From Anaerorhabdus sp036641015 (GTDB lineage Bacteria; Bacillota_I; Bacilli_A; Erysipelotrichales; Erysipelotrichaceae): a DNA stretch of 64,000 bases. Of this stretch, positions 25,213 through 32,961 are shown in pieces. Location: contig NZ_JAVWFO010000003.1 of NCBI RefSeq assembly GCF_036641015.1, forward strand, positions 1 through 64,000, given 5' to 3'. The position numbers and the translations under genes were made by a program. Positions within the stretch are counted from its first letter, which is position 1, and every line of letters starts with the position of its first letter. The notes below the pieces were generated by a model. That model saw nothing but the letters and a program-made list of their open reading frames with translations, was not told the origin of the DNA and made no database searches.

Positions 25213-26097
25213 ATGTCGGCTGAAAGATTATTTAAGATTTTGAATCGTTTAATTGATAAAAACACATGTACAGCACAAGAACTAGCTGAAGAACTAGAGG
25301 TTTCAGTACGAACTATTTATCGTGATATTGATACATTAACATTATCTGGAGTTCCGCTAATTACAACTCAGGGTAAAGGTGGAGGTATCACTTTGCTGGA
25401 TAATCATATTTTAAATAAAACCATGTTAACATCTTTTGAACAGGATCAAATAATAACTGCGTTGCAAGGTATGCAAGGGGCAACTGCCCATTCAAATGAA
25501 TTAATATTAAAACTAAAAAACTTATTTCATAAAGAAACAAGTGATTGGATTGAAGTTAGTTTGAATGAATGGGGAATGACAAATAATTACTTTGAAATAT
25601 TAAAAGAAGCAATATTAAAAAAACAGGTAGTTGAATTAACTTATTGGGGAACAAGTGGAAATAAAACTGTGCGTAAAATTAAACCAGCAAAATTAGTTTT
25701 TAAAGGTAGGGGTTGGTATGTTCAGGGGTATTGTTTAACTAGGAATGACTATCGTATATTTAAATTAGTAAGAATAGAAAAAATAGAAGTTTTAGACGAA
25801 ACATTTACAGAACAATTGAATCCACCAAGTATTGAAAGTATAGATATAACTCATAATAAAAAAGTAATACTAAGTTTTGATTATCGAGTACAGAATAGGG
25901 TTGTTGAGGAATTTGATAATAATCAAATAAAGTATTTGGAAAATGAGATAGTGGTAGAAACATCTTTTCCTGTTGATATGTGGCTAAAAGAATACATATT
26001 ATCATTTGGATCAGCAGTAAGAGTTATTGAACCAATGCAAATGAAACTAGAAGTGGAAAAAGAAATAAAAAAAATGATGAAACTTATTAATAACTGA
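25213..26097 (+). CDS. WYL-domain (YafY-type) transcriptional regulator
   Basis: A 294-residue regulator. The N-terminal HTH_11 domain reads LFKILNRLIDKNTCTAQELAEEL and VSVRTIYRDIDTLTLSGVPL. The WYL domain (about 135-220) has VVELTYWGTSG and GRGWYVQGYC, and a C-terminal WCX-type part ends the protein. ATG 25213 follows AGAGGT. WYL proteins bind nucleic acids or nucleotides, but the ligand here is unknown. It probably represses itself and the zinc-ribbon/GyrI genes downstream through the paired palindromes. Confidence 0.87.
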   Translation: MSAERLFKILNRLIDKNTCTAQELAEELEVSVRTIYRDIDTLTLSGVPLITTQGKGGGITLLDNHILNKTMLTSFEQDQIITALQGMQGATAHSNELILKLKNLFHKETSDWIEVSLNEWGMTNNYFEILKEAILKKQVVELTYWGTSGNKTVRKIKPAKLVFKGRGWYVQGYCLTRNDYRIFKLVRIEKIEVLDETFTEQLNPPSIESIDITHNKKVILSFDYRVQNRVVEEFDNNQIKYLENEIVVETSFPVDMWLKEYILSFGSAVRVIEPMQMKLEVEKEIKKMMKLINN

Positions 26098-26109
26098 CAA
26101 AAGATGTCT
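26095..26109 (+). promoter_or_regulatory. second WYL-type operator
   Basis: TGACAAAAGATGTCT starts on the stop codon of the WYL gene and differs from the 25163 palindrome at only two bases. It lies 44 bases upstream of the zinc-ribbon gene. Confidence 0.55.
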
Positions 26110-26152
26110 AGTTTAGTAGTAGATAATAGAACTACGAAAAGGAGATATAAAA

Positions 26153-26395
26153 ATGAAAATATGTCAAAGTTGTGGAATGCCACTAAATGAAGATTTGTTT
26201 GGAAAGAATAGTGATGGTACTAATAACGAAGATTACTGTTTGTATTGTTATGAGGATGGAAGGTTTACGGTAGATTGTACAATTGCTGAAATGATTGATT
26301 TCTGTATTCCTCATATGGAGGGAATGAGTGAGGATGAGGCAAGAAAAATGATGAATGAGATGTTGCCTCAATTAAAAAGATGGAAAAAAGCGTAG
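26153..26395 (+). CDS. zinc-ribbon domain protein
   Basis: An 80-residue protein with CQSCGMPL near the N-terminus and YCLYCYEDG near residue 29, a four-cysteine zinc site typical of the small zinc-ribbon family (PF12674). The C-terminal helix EDEARKMMNEMLPQL matches the family. The role is unknown. It has a good AAGGAG site and overlaps the next gene by 16 bases. It commonly travels with YafY and GyrI-like genes. Confidence 0.85.
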   Translation: MKICQSCGMPLNEDLFGKNSDGTNNEDYCLYCYEDGRFTVDCTIAEMIDFCIPHMEGMSEDEARKMMNEMLPQLKRWKKA

Positions 26396-27021
26396 ATTAT
26401 AAAAAACTGGAAAAAGAATACTACATTCCATCTACGACACCGAGTATCATTACGATACCGAGTATGAAATTCATTATGATTGATGGCGAAGGAAATCCCA
26501 ACACATCACAAAGTTATAAGGATGCATTAGAAGCTCTTTATGGATTATCATATTGCATAAAAATGAGTAAGATGAGTGGGAACCAACCAGAAGGATATTT
26601 TGACTATGTTGTACCACCACTTGAAGGATATTGGAGCGTAAACGATGGGCATTTCAATGGTATTAATGAGTTAAGAAAAGATAAATTTACCTGGACTTCG
26701 TTGATTCGCCAACCTGATTTTGTAACAAAAGAAGTATTTGAAAAAGCTAAAGAACAACTTAAGAAGAAAAAGCCAAATATTGATTTATCAAAGTGTTATT
26801 TTGGTGAAGTAGAAGAAGGATTGTGTGCTCAAGTAATGCATATAGGTCCATATGATAATGAACCAGAGACTATCGGAAAACTCGTAAACTTCATTATGCA
26901 GGAAGGTTATGAAGAAGACTTCACAACCCGAAGACACCATGAAATTTATTTAGGTGATCCAAGGAAAACGAAACCCGAAAATCTAAAAACAGTTATACGT
27001 CATCCAATTAAGGAGATTTAG
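26380..27021 (+). CDS. GyrI-like small-molecule-binding domain protein
   Basis: A 213-residue protein of the GyrI-like family. Hallmarks are DYKKLEKEYYIPSTTPSIITIP, FIMIDGEGNPN, FDYVVPPLEGYW and the C-terminal HHEIYLGDPRKTKPENLKT. These stand-alone GyrI-like proteins bind hydrophobic small molecules, and some are reported to hydrolyse cyclopropane-containing toxins. The operon with a zinc-ribbon protein and a WYL regulator suggests xenobiotic defence, which is inference. Confidence 0.88.
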   Translation: MEKSVDYKKLEKEYYIPSTTPSIITIPSMKFIMIDGEGNPNTSQSYKDALEALYGLSYCIKMSKMSGNQPEGYFDYVVPPLEGYWSVNDGHFNGINELRKDKFTWTSLIRQPDFVTKEVFEKAKEQLKKKKPNIDLSKCYFGEVEEGLCAQVMHIGPYDNEPETIGKLVNFIMQEGYEEDFTTRRHHEIYLGDPRKTKPENLKTVIRHPIKEI

Positions 27022-27024
27022 ATT

Positions 27025-27435
27025 ATGTTAATTGAACATATCGATTTAAATCAAATAATATCTGTTGTTGGCAAAGATAAAGCTAAGCTTTTTAAAGAAT
27101 TAACAGATATGATAAATAAGAAATATAATTTAGAAATTAGTTGGTTTGATGGTGGAAAGAAATGGGTATATGAATGTAAATACAAAAAAGGTAGTAAAAC
27201 AGTCTGTTCATTTCTACTACGTGATAATACTTTGGGATTTATGATAATCTTTGGTAAAGATGAAAGAGAAAATGTAGAGGTATTACGACCAAATCTTTCA
27301 AAAGAAGTTATGAAAGTATATGATGATACAACAGTTTATCATGATGGAAAATGGGTTTTGTTTGAATTAGAAGATAGCTTGTATAATGAGGAACTATTAA
27401 AATTGCTTACAATAAAGAGAAAGCCAAAGATTTAG
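27025..27435 (+). CDS. DUF3788 family protein
   Basis: A 136-residue cytoplasmic protein of the DUF3788 family (VYECKYKKGSKTVCSFLLRDNTLGFMIIFGKDER). It has no known activity. Genes of this family often lie near GyrI-like or AraC-type regulators. The start ATG follows AAGGAG at good spacing, three bases after the GyrI-like gene. It is last in the WYL-linked operon. Confidence 0.8.
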   Translation: MLIEHIDLNQIISVVGKDKAKLFKELTDMINKKYNLEISWFDGGKKWVYECKYKKGSKTVCSFLLRDNTLGFMIIFGKDERENVEVLRPNLSKEVMKVYDDTTVYHDGKWVLFELEDSLYNEELLKLLTIKRKPKI

Positions 27436-27447
27436 CTTTCTCTATTT
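27417..27447. terminator. terminator between convergent genes
   Basis: AGAGAAAGC/GCTTTCTCT around a 9-base loop overlaps the end of the DUF3788 gene and is followed by ATTTTATTTT. Confidence 0.75.
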
Positions 27448-27451
27448 TATT

Positions 27452-28267
27452 TTATTGAATTGGGTAACAAATTTCTGTTACGAATTCATTAGGGTTTTGC
27501 GTTTGACTGTAACCTACATGATAGATTGAAAAGTCCGGTCCTGCAATCTCATAATTATGTTCAGAAATCCAGTTAGCGATATGAATACATACCTCAGTAA
27601 TATTTTCGTATCCTCCAGTAAAAGTTACCGATGCTACTTTAACTGGATCAATTCTCTTGAACTTAATATTCTCTGTATCTTTGTATTGACCAACAACATC
27701 CATTCTAATTTCTACATCTACGTCTGTTTCTTTGTATCCATCATCAAAGAATACAGCCATTCCTTTTGAATCGGTTGGATATTGGATATCCATGTTTAGC
27801 GAATGTAATTCTTCCATTAAACCTTTCCATAATAATCCTTCGTGTTGGTATGTAGGTATAATTCCTCTTTTACACATCATATTACGTGCGGGTAAATCTT
27901 TAACTTCAACTTTATAACTCATCAACATTTCCTCCTGTTTGATTTTGTTTATTGTTTTGGTTAAAGAATCAATTTTTTCAATTAATGATGACTGTTCATC
28001 TTTCATTTCTTCTAATTGAGATTGTAGATATTGAACAATGTCATCTCCATCAAGATAAGTAGATAGAATACGTTTTATTTTCGCAGTAGAAAAACCAAGG
28101 TAACTTAAATAATGAATATGTAACGCTAATCGTAGTTGTGTGGATTCATAGTAACGGTATCCATTATCTTTTACTACACAAGGTTTTAATAAGTCTTGTT
28201 CATCATAAAAACGTAGCATTCTAATGCTGATTCTAGATAGTTTTGAAAAGTCTGATATCTTTAACAT
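27452..28267 (-). CDS. MerR family regulator with GyrI-like effector domain
   Basis: A 271-residue BmrR-type regulator. The MerR helix-turn-helix is at the N-terminus (SRISIRMLRFYDEQDLLKP, NGYRYYE). A coiled-coil dimerisation helix spans about residues 75-115, and a GyrI-like ligand domain about 120-271. ATG 28267 follows GAGGAGG; the longer in-frame frame to 28315 is not needed. It is convergent with the WYL-linked GyrI gene, so two drug-sensor-like proteins sit side by side. Confidence 0.88.
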   Translation of the reverse strand: MLKISDFSKLSRISIRMLRFYDEQDLLKPCVVKDNGYRYYESTQLRLALHIHYLSYLGFSTAKIKRILSTYLDGDDIVQYLQSQLEEMKDEQSSLIEKIDSLTKTINKIKQEEMLMSYKVEVKDLPARNMMCKRGIIPTYQHEGLLWKGLMEELHSLNMDIQYPTDSKGMAVFFDDGYKETDVDVEIRMDVVGQYKDTENIKFKRIDPVKVASVTFTGGYENITEVCIHIANWISEHNYEIAGPDFSIYHVGYSQTQNPNEFVTEICYPIQ

Positions 28268-28347
28268 GGGAGGACCTCCTCTTGAGCTCATCTTTAGTTT
28301 AAAGTATATCATCATGTTAGAGTCAACACTAAAAATTATTTTATTTC

Positions 28348-28803
28348 TTATAGAGCTAAAATATAAATTTGACAGATATTTTTTTCATCCCACAATTCTG
28401 GGAATGCTTCCAATTCTTTAAATCCTAATGTTCTATAAAAATGGTTTGTTTTATCATAGTGAGGATAGACACCTTCCTTGACAGTCTTAACTTGAATAAA
28501 TGAAAATCCATGGTCTAATGCATATGATTTGAAAACTTCAAACAAGCTAGTTCCTATTCCTTTTCCCATGTAGTTTGAATTAACACCAATTACATAGATT
28601 TCAGCAGTATGCTGGCTCGTAGCTTTTAAGGAGATAAAAGCTACAGGTTTCTGGTTATCTAGGTATGTCCATAATGGGTATTTTCTATTGTTAGTAGCAT
28701 ATTCATCAATAGCTTCGGGAATACCAAACCAATCAGGTAATTCATTAAGAATTAGTCTAGTGATTTCTTCTTTACTATTAGAATCTTCAATTAATTTAAT
28801 CAC
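28348..28803 (-). CDS. GNAT family N-acetyltransferase
   Basis: A 151-residue single-domain GNAT enzyme. The acetyl-CoA loop is NYMGKGIGTSLFEVF near residues 83-95, and the C-terminal HFYRTLGFKEL is typical. The substrate is unknown. It overlaps the upstream CYTH-DJ-1 gene by 8 bases, so they form an operon. No clear terminator was identified between its stop and the MerR gene. Confidence 0.85.
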   Translation of the reverse strand: MIKLIEDSNSKEEITRLILNELPDWFGIPEAIDEYATNNRKYPLWTYLDNQKPVAFISLKATSQHTAEIYVIGVNSNYMGKGIGTSLFEVFKSYALDHGFSFIQVKTVKEGVYPHYDKTNHFYRTLGFKELEAFPELWDEKNICQIYILAL

Positions 28804-29893
28804 ATATTTTCTCCATTTGTATTTGCGTTAAGATTTTATCTGCCTCTTCTTTACCGATGCAGTTTTCGATTATCTTGCAAGCAAATTCAATCGCAGCACC
28901 TAAGCCTACTCCGGTAATAATATTGCCGTCTTGGACAACTGTATCATCAATTAAATTTGCACCAATACATTTATCTTTAAATGTAGGGAAGCAAGTTGCA
29001 TTTTTATTTTGCAATAGACCTAGTTGGCCAAGGATACTTGGTGCAGCACAAATAGCACAAATAAGTTTGTTTTGTTCGTTATGCTTTTTAATAATTGTTT
29101 TTAGTCTTTCGTTATCTTGTAAGTTTTTTGTTCCAGGCATTCCTCCTGGCAGTACTAATACATCGTATTCATGGAAATTAGTATCAATAAAACAATCATC
29201 TGCAGTAATAGTTACATTGTGAGAACTTTTAACTTCCAAGGTATCATTCATTGAAATGATATCAATTTCCATATTCGCTCTGCGTAATAAATCAACAACA
29301 AGTAATGCTTCACATTCTTCAAATCCATTGGCACAAAATATAGCTGTTTTCATTGGGTATCTCCTCGTTTCTAAACAACGTTGTATTTTAGTTCTTTTGT
29401 TTGGTTGATAAGTAATATGAGCATTGTCCAATATACTCATAAATTCATCAAAAGTATTGATAGTGGAATCTTTTAACTCATACTCTACTTCATAGTCAGT
29501 TATTCCATTATACTCATTCTTATCTATACATAACTCAGCATGAGATAGTTGTACAAGGTGGCGATAGGTATGTAGTTCACCTACACATCTTGGATTAACA
29601 ATGTCATACTTTACAAAACATTCTTGTATTAATGGTTCATTAATATCGAATCTAGAAATAGGAAATTCTATTTCTTGATGACCATTACTTTGTTTAATTT
29701 TAAGTGTAAATATAAACTTATTATCTATTTTGCGAATACGACAGCCCATACGCCTTTCTTTAAGAGATGGGGTGGTATCAAAATAGTAATTAGTTTGTGA
29801 GATCAACTCGTGATTAGGATAACTATCGAGAAGAAGATTAAACTCTTCTTCAGTTAATAATACTTTGTATTCAATCTCTAATTTTGATTGCAT
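28796..29893 (-). CDS. CYTH domain fused to DJ-1/PfpI domain
   Basis: A 365-residue fusion. Residues 1-180 are a CYTH triphosphate-tunnel domain starting with the ExExK motif (LEIEYKVLL), as in the yjbK-type proteins found next to NAD kinase. Residues 181-365 are a DJ-1/PfpI domain with the nucleophile elbow ICAICAAPSILG and LPGGMPGTKNL. The frame continues unbroken from CYTH into DJ-1. An internal ATG at 29353 has its own GAGGAG seven bases upstream, so a free DJ-1 protein (28796-29353) may also be made. It is divergent from NAD kinase. Confidence 0.82.
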   Translation of the reverse strand: MQSKLEIEYKVLLTEEEFNLLLDSYPNHELISQTNYYFDTTPSLKERRMGCRIRKIDNKFIFTLKIKQSNGHQEIEFPISRFDINEPLIQECFVKYDIVNPRCVGELHTYRHLVQLSHAELCIDKNEYNGITDYEVEYELKDSTINTFDEFMSILDNAHITYQPNKRTKIQRCLETRRYPMKTAIFCANGFEECEALLVVDLLRRANMEIDIISMNDTLEVKSSHNVTITADDCFIDTNFHEYDVLVLPGGMPGTKNLQDNERLKTIIKKHNEQNKLICAICAAPSILGQLGLLQNKNATCFPTFKDKCIGANLIDDTVVQDGNIITGVGLGAAIEFACKIIENCIGKEEADKILTQIQMEKICD

Positions 29894-29895
29894 TT

Positions 29896-29940
29896 AATCA
29901 CTTCCTTCTATGATATAATATCACATATAAGGAAGTGATT
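29896..29940. promoter_or_regulatory. mirrored ribosome-binding inverted repeat in a divergent promoter region
   Basis: AATCACTTCCTT (29896-29907) and AAGGAAGTGATT (29929-29940) are exact inverted copies. Each contains the Shine-Dalgarno sequence of one of the two divergent genes. A TATAAT (29914-29919) lies between them. Confidence 0.6.
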
Positions 29941-29942
29941 TC

Positions 29943-30713
29943 ATGAAGTCTTTTGTTGTGGTGCATCGGCCCGACTCTCAATCAGAGGAACTAGCTGGAT
30001 ATTTAAGGGATAAACTTAGTAAATATTTACAATACGATGAGGAACATCCAGACTATTGTTTTACAATAGGCGGAGATGGGACTTTTATTTATGCAATTCA
30101 TCAGTATCATAATCAATTAGATACAATGAGTTTTGTGGGAATACACAGTGGTACTTTAGGTTTTTTTACGGATTATCGTAATAATGATATCGATCAATTA
30201 ATTAAAGAAGTGGTTGAAAAAGAGGGTAAGATTGTGGAATCACAATTACTAGAGATTTCAATTGATGGTTGTATTGTAGAATATGCGATAAATGAAATGC
30301 GTGTAGAAAATAGTATGCGTACGCAAATATTAGATATTTATATTAATAACGAGAAGTTAGAAACATATAGAGGGACTGGGATTTGTGTTTGTACACAACT
30401 AGGATCTACTGCATACAATCGTTCGGTACAAGGGGCAGTAATTCAAGAAGGATTACCGGTAATCCAAATAGCAGAGATAGCGGGGATCCATCATCGTGAA
30501 TTTCAATCGCTTGGATCACCTATTGTTTTAAAAGAGGATAGTGTAGTTAAATTAGTATCTGATAATTTTGAAGGGGCATTATTGTGCACAGATTCAACTT
30601 GTCAAAAGTTAGATGGAAAAAAGGAAGTAGTGTGTCGATTAAGTAAAAAGAGTGTTAGAATGATGCGTTATCGTGATGTTTCATATATAGAAAGATTGAA
30701 GTCTTTGTTCTAA
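29943..30713 (+). CDS. nadK: NAD kinase
   Basis: A 256-residue enzyme that phosphorylates NAD to NADP. The GGDGTF motif is at about residues 43-48, the NE motif in AINEMRVEN, and the glycine-rich LGSTAYNRS near residue 155. The length is normal. The neighbourhood (CYTH protein beside nadK) is conserved in Firmicutes, where a RelA-type synthetase often joins them; that gene is absent here. The next gene starts within its stop codon (TAATG). Confidence 0.94.
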   Translation: MKSFVVVHRPDSQSEELAGYLRDKLSKYLQYDEEHPDYCFTIGGDGTFIYAIHQYHNQLDTMSFVGIHSGTLGFFTDYRNNDIDQLIKEVVEKEGKIVESQLLEISIDGCIVEYAINEMRVENSMRTQILDIYINNEKLETYRGTGICVCTQLGSTAYNRSVQGAVIQEGLPVIQIAEIAGIHHREFQSLGSPIVLKEDSVVKLVSDNFEGALLCTDSTCQKLDGKKEVVCRLSKKSVRMMRYRDVSYIERLKSLF

Positions 30714-31267
30714 TGATAGGGATAGCGGCGATAAAAGACTATATGCCTTTTGATCAACAAGAGGAAATAACAAAAGAACATATCCTAAAGTGTGCTAGTA
30801 TGTATGACAATATATTTACTCGTGAGTGTGAAGTGGGGCATATGACGAGCACAGGCTTTGTAATAAACAAAGAACACAATAAAGTTTTAATGGCATTTCA
30901 TAATATATATCAGTCTTATTCTTGGACAGGCGGTCATAATGATGGAGATGAAGACTGGTTAAGGGTAGCAGAGAAAGAAGTATTGGAAGAAACAGGATTA
31001 GCTAGTGCTAAATGCATATCATCAATTATTTCGTTAGATGATTTACCAGTTCAAGAACATATGAAAAGAGGTAAATTAGTTAAGGAACATCGTCATTATA
31101 ATGTTACATATGTTTTTGAGGCTGATGAAAATGCATCTATATGTATCAAAGAAGATGAAAATAGTGCATTAAAATGGATACCGTTTAATGAAATAGAACA
31201 ATGGATTAGTGAACAAGAAATGATTCCAGTATATAATAAAATAATCAAGAGAATCGAGCAGTTATAA
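30713..31267 (+). CDS. NUDIX hydrolase
   Basis: A 184-residue NUDIX protein. The box lies at about residues 79-101: GHNDGDEDWLRVAEKEV then LEETGL, a variant Gx5Ex7REVxEExGL in which the usual R is K. The substrate cannot be assigned. The first 50 residues form an extra N-terminal segment. It is translationally coupled to nadK, so its substrate may be a dinucleotide, but this is inference. Confidence 0.83.
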   Translation: MIGIAAIKDYMPFDQQEEITKEHILKCASMYDNIFTRECEVGHMTSTGFVINKEHNKVLMAFHNIYQSYSWTGGHNDGDEDWLRVAEKEVLEETGLASAKCISSIISLDDLPVQEHMKRGKLVKEHRHYNVTYVFEADENASICIKEDENSALKWIPFNEIEQWISEQEMIPVYNKIIKRIEQL

Positions 31268-31279
31268 AACGGCCTTACA

Positions 31280-31308
31280 TTGAATCGAGAAGGCAAAAAT
31301 GATATGAT
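31280..31308 (+). promoter_or_regulatory. promoter of the PTS-like permease gene
   Basis: TTGAAT, a 17-bp spacer and TATGAT lie 18 bp upstream of the ATG. Confidence 0.6.
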
Positions 31309-31326
31309 AGACAGCGAGGTGGGCGT

Positions 31327-32874
31327 ATGAAGAGATGGCATGCATTTTATGAAGCTTTACAATTACCATTGAAAATGCTTTTTCTTGCAATCCTATTTTT
31401 AGGGATAGGGAATTTAATAACTAATCAAGTGTTCAGTCCATATTGGACAATTGATAATCAATATGTAATTTTATTTGCAGAAGCAATCACAAGAATAGGA
31501 ACTTTCTTGGTAGTATATTTTCCGTTTATTTTCTTCTTGCGTTTAGTATCAAGAAAAAGTAATGGTATAACAACAATCCTAATTGGGATTATGGGTTATT
31601 TTACATTTATCATTTTTACAATATTCTTTGCAAGTAATACATTACCTAGTGCTGCATTTTCATCGATATTTGGAATATCACTTCCATCATCACAGTTAGC
31701 GGCATTTGCAGGAAAAGTACAATACCCTGTACAAACAGGGATGGTAGGTGTAATTTTAATCACAATAACTACAAGAATTGCTTATAAACAATCAAGAAAT
31801 AAATCAGCTTATGGTTTACTTGCATTTGTTGATCGAGATATGTGGGCAATGATATTGAATTTTATTTATTCAATTGCAATGGCATTTATTATTTGTTTTG
31901 TATGGCAATATTTATTTCAAAGTATTGATCAAATATCTAGATTTATTGCGAGTGATATTTCTAATCCTATCAATATATTTATTTATGGGGTTGCAGATAG
32001 AGTATTCTCAGTGTTTGGATTAGGATCTTTTATTAGACAACCGTTCTGGTTTGGTAATCTTGGGGGTTCTTGGATTAACCTAGTGGGAGAAAGCGTTGCG
32101 GGTGATGTTGGTATTTGGACAACAATGGTATCTCAAAACTTAGTTCCAGCTACAGCAGGAAGATTTATAACACCGTATTATGTATTAAATATATTTGCAG
32201 TTCCAGGTATGATTTGGGCGTTCTATGCTACATATACTGATAAAGTGGAAAAGCGTAGAATCAGATTATTCTTTGTTCTTGCGACAATATTGTCAATCTT
32301 TGCAGGTACATTGTTACCGCTAGAAATAATGCTTCTATTATTGTGTCCTTTATTATTTTTATTTCATGTTACATATACTGGAATTTTATTTGGATTATTC
32401 CAAGCATTAAAAGTAGCATTAGGATTTAGTTATTTTGGTAATGTTAATGTTGGCTTACCTGGTAATTTACTGGAATTTATGAATTTTGCACGTAATCCTA
32501 ATTATAGTCATGTAATCTTAACGATATGTGTCGTTGGTGTAATTAGCTTGATTATCTATTTCTTAATTACTCGTTTATACTTTAAATATTTAGCTATTGA
32601 TTTATTTAATAACGGTACGAGTAGAAATATTATTGATAAAACAATTGATGCGATGGGTGGGACATCTAATATAAAGATGTTACATGCTTCGGTTAATAGA
32701 TTAACTATCCAAGTTTTTGATCCAAGCATCTTAAAGTTATCGATTCTAGCTGATTTAGGAGCGACCCGAATAGTAGAGACTAGAGCAGGATATTCTATCG
32801 ATTATGGTTCAGGTTCGACCATGATAAAACGAGGAATTGAAAAGCAATTAAGAGCTGTTCAAAAGAGCGCATAA
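31327..32874 (+). CDS. PTS EIIC-EIIB-like permease lacking the phosphorylation cysteine
   Basis: A 515-residue protein with about ten membrane segments of the glucose-family PTS EIIC type (residues 1-430) and a C-terminal EIIB-like domain (435-510). In normal EIIB domains a cysteine precedes the xTRLR strand; here the segment is LHASVNRLTIQV with Ser455 in place of that cysteine. The EIIC signature is also altered: AGTLLPLEI stands where GITEPxEF is expected. No EIIA gene is near. It has its own promoter and terminator. It is therefore likely a transporter or sensor that no longer phosphorylates sugar. Confidence 0.82.
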   Translation: MKRWHAFYEALQLPLKMLFLAILFLGIGNLITNQVFSPYWTIDNQYVILFAEAITRIGTFLVVYFPFIFFLRLVSRKSNGITTILIGIMGYFTFIIFTIFFASNTLPSAAFSSIFGISLPSSQLAAFAGKVQYPVQTGMVGVILITITTRIAYKQSRNKSAYGLLAFVDRDMWAMILNFIYSIAMAFIICFVWQYLFQSIDQISRFIASDISNPINIFIYGVADRVFSVFGLGSFIRQPFWFGNLGGSWINLVGESVAGDVGIWTTMVSQNLVPATAGRFITPYYVLNIFAVPGMIWAFYATYTDKVEKRRIRLFFVLATILSIFAGTLLPLEIMLLLLCPLLFLFHVTYTGILFGLFQALKVALGFSYFGNVNVGLPGNLLEFMNFARNPNYSHVILTICVVGVISLIIYFLITRLYFKYLAIDLFNNGTSRNIIDKTIDAMGGTSNIKMLHASVNRLTIQVFDPSILKLSILADLGATRIVETRAGYSIDYGSGSTMIKRGIEKQLRAVQKSA

Positions 32875-32900
32875 ACCATCAGAGATGATGGTTTTATTTT
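32873..32900 (+). terminator. terminator after the PTS-like gene
   Basis: AAACCATC pairs with GATGGTTT and is followed by TATTTT. Confidence 0.75.
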
Positions 32901-32905
32901 AAAAG

Positions 32906-32934
32906 TTGCATAATATTGTTGTGCAATGTAAACT
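32906..32934 (+). promoter_or_regulatory. promoter of the PH-domain membrane protein
   Basis: TTGCAT, a 17-bp spacer and TAAACT. Confidence 0.5.
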
Positions 32935-32961
32935 AATTAAATGCAAAGTGAGGCCATAGTT

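Noticed and set aside
32812..32820. GGTTCGACC, a tRNA T-loop-like string
   Set aside because: It lies inside the PTS-like coding region, with no acceptor or anticodon arms around it. No tRNA was found in the window.
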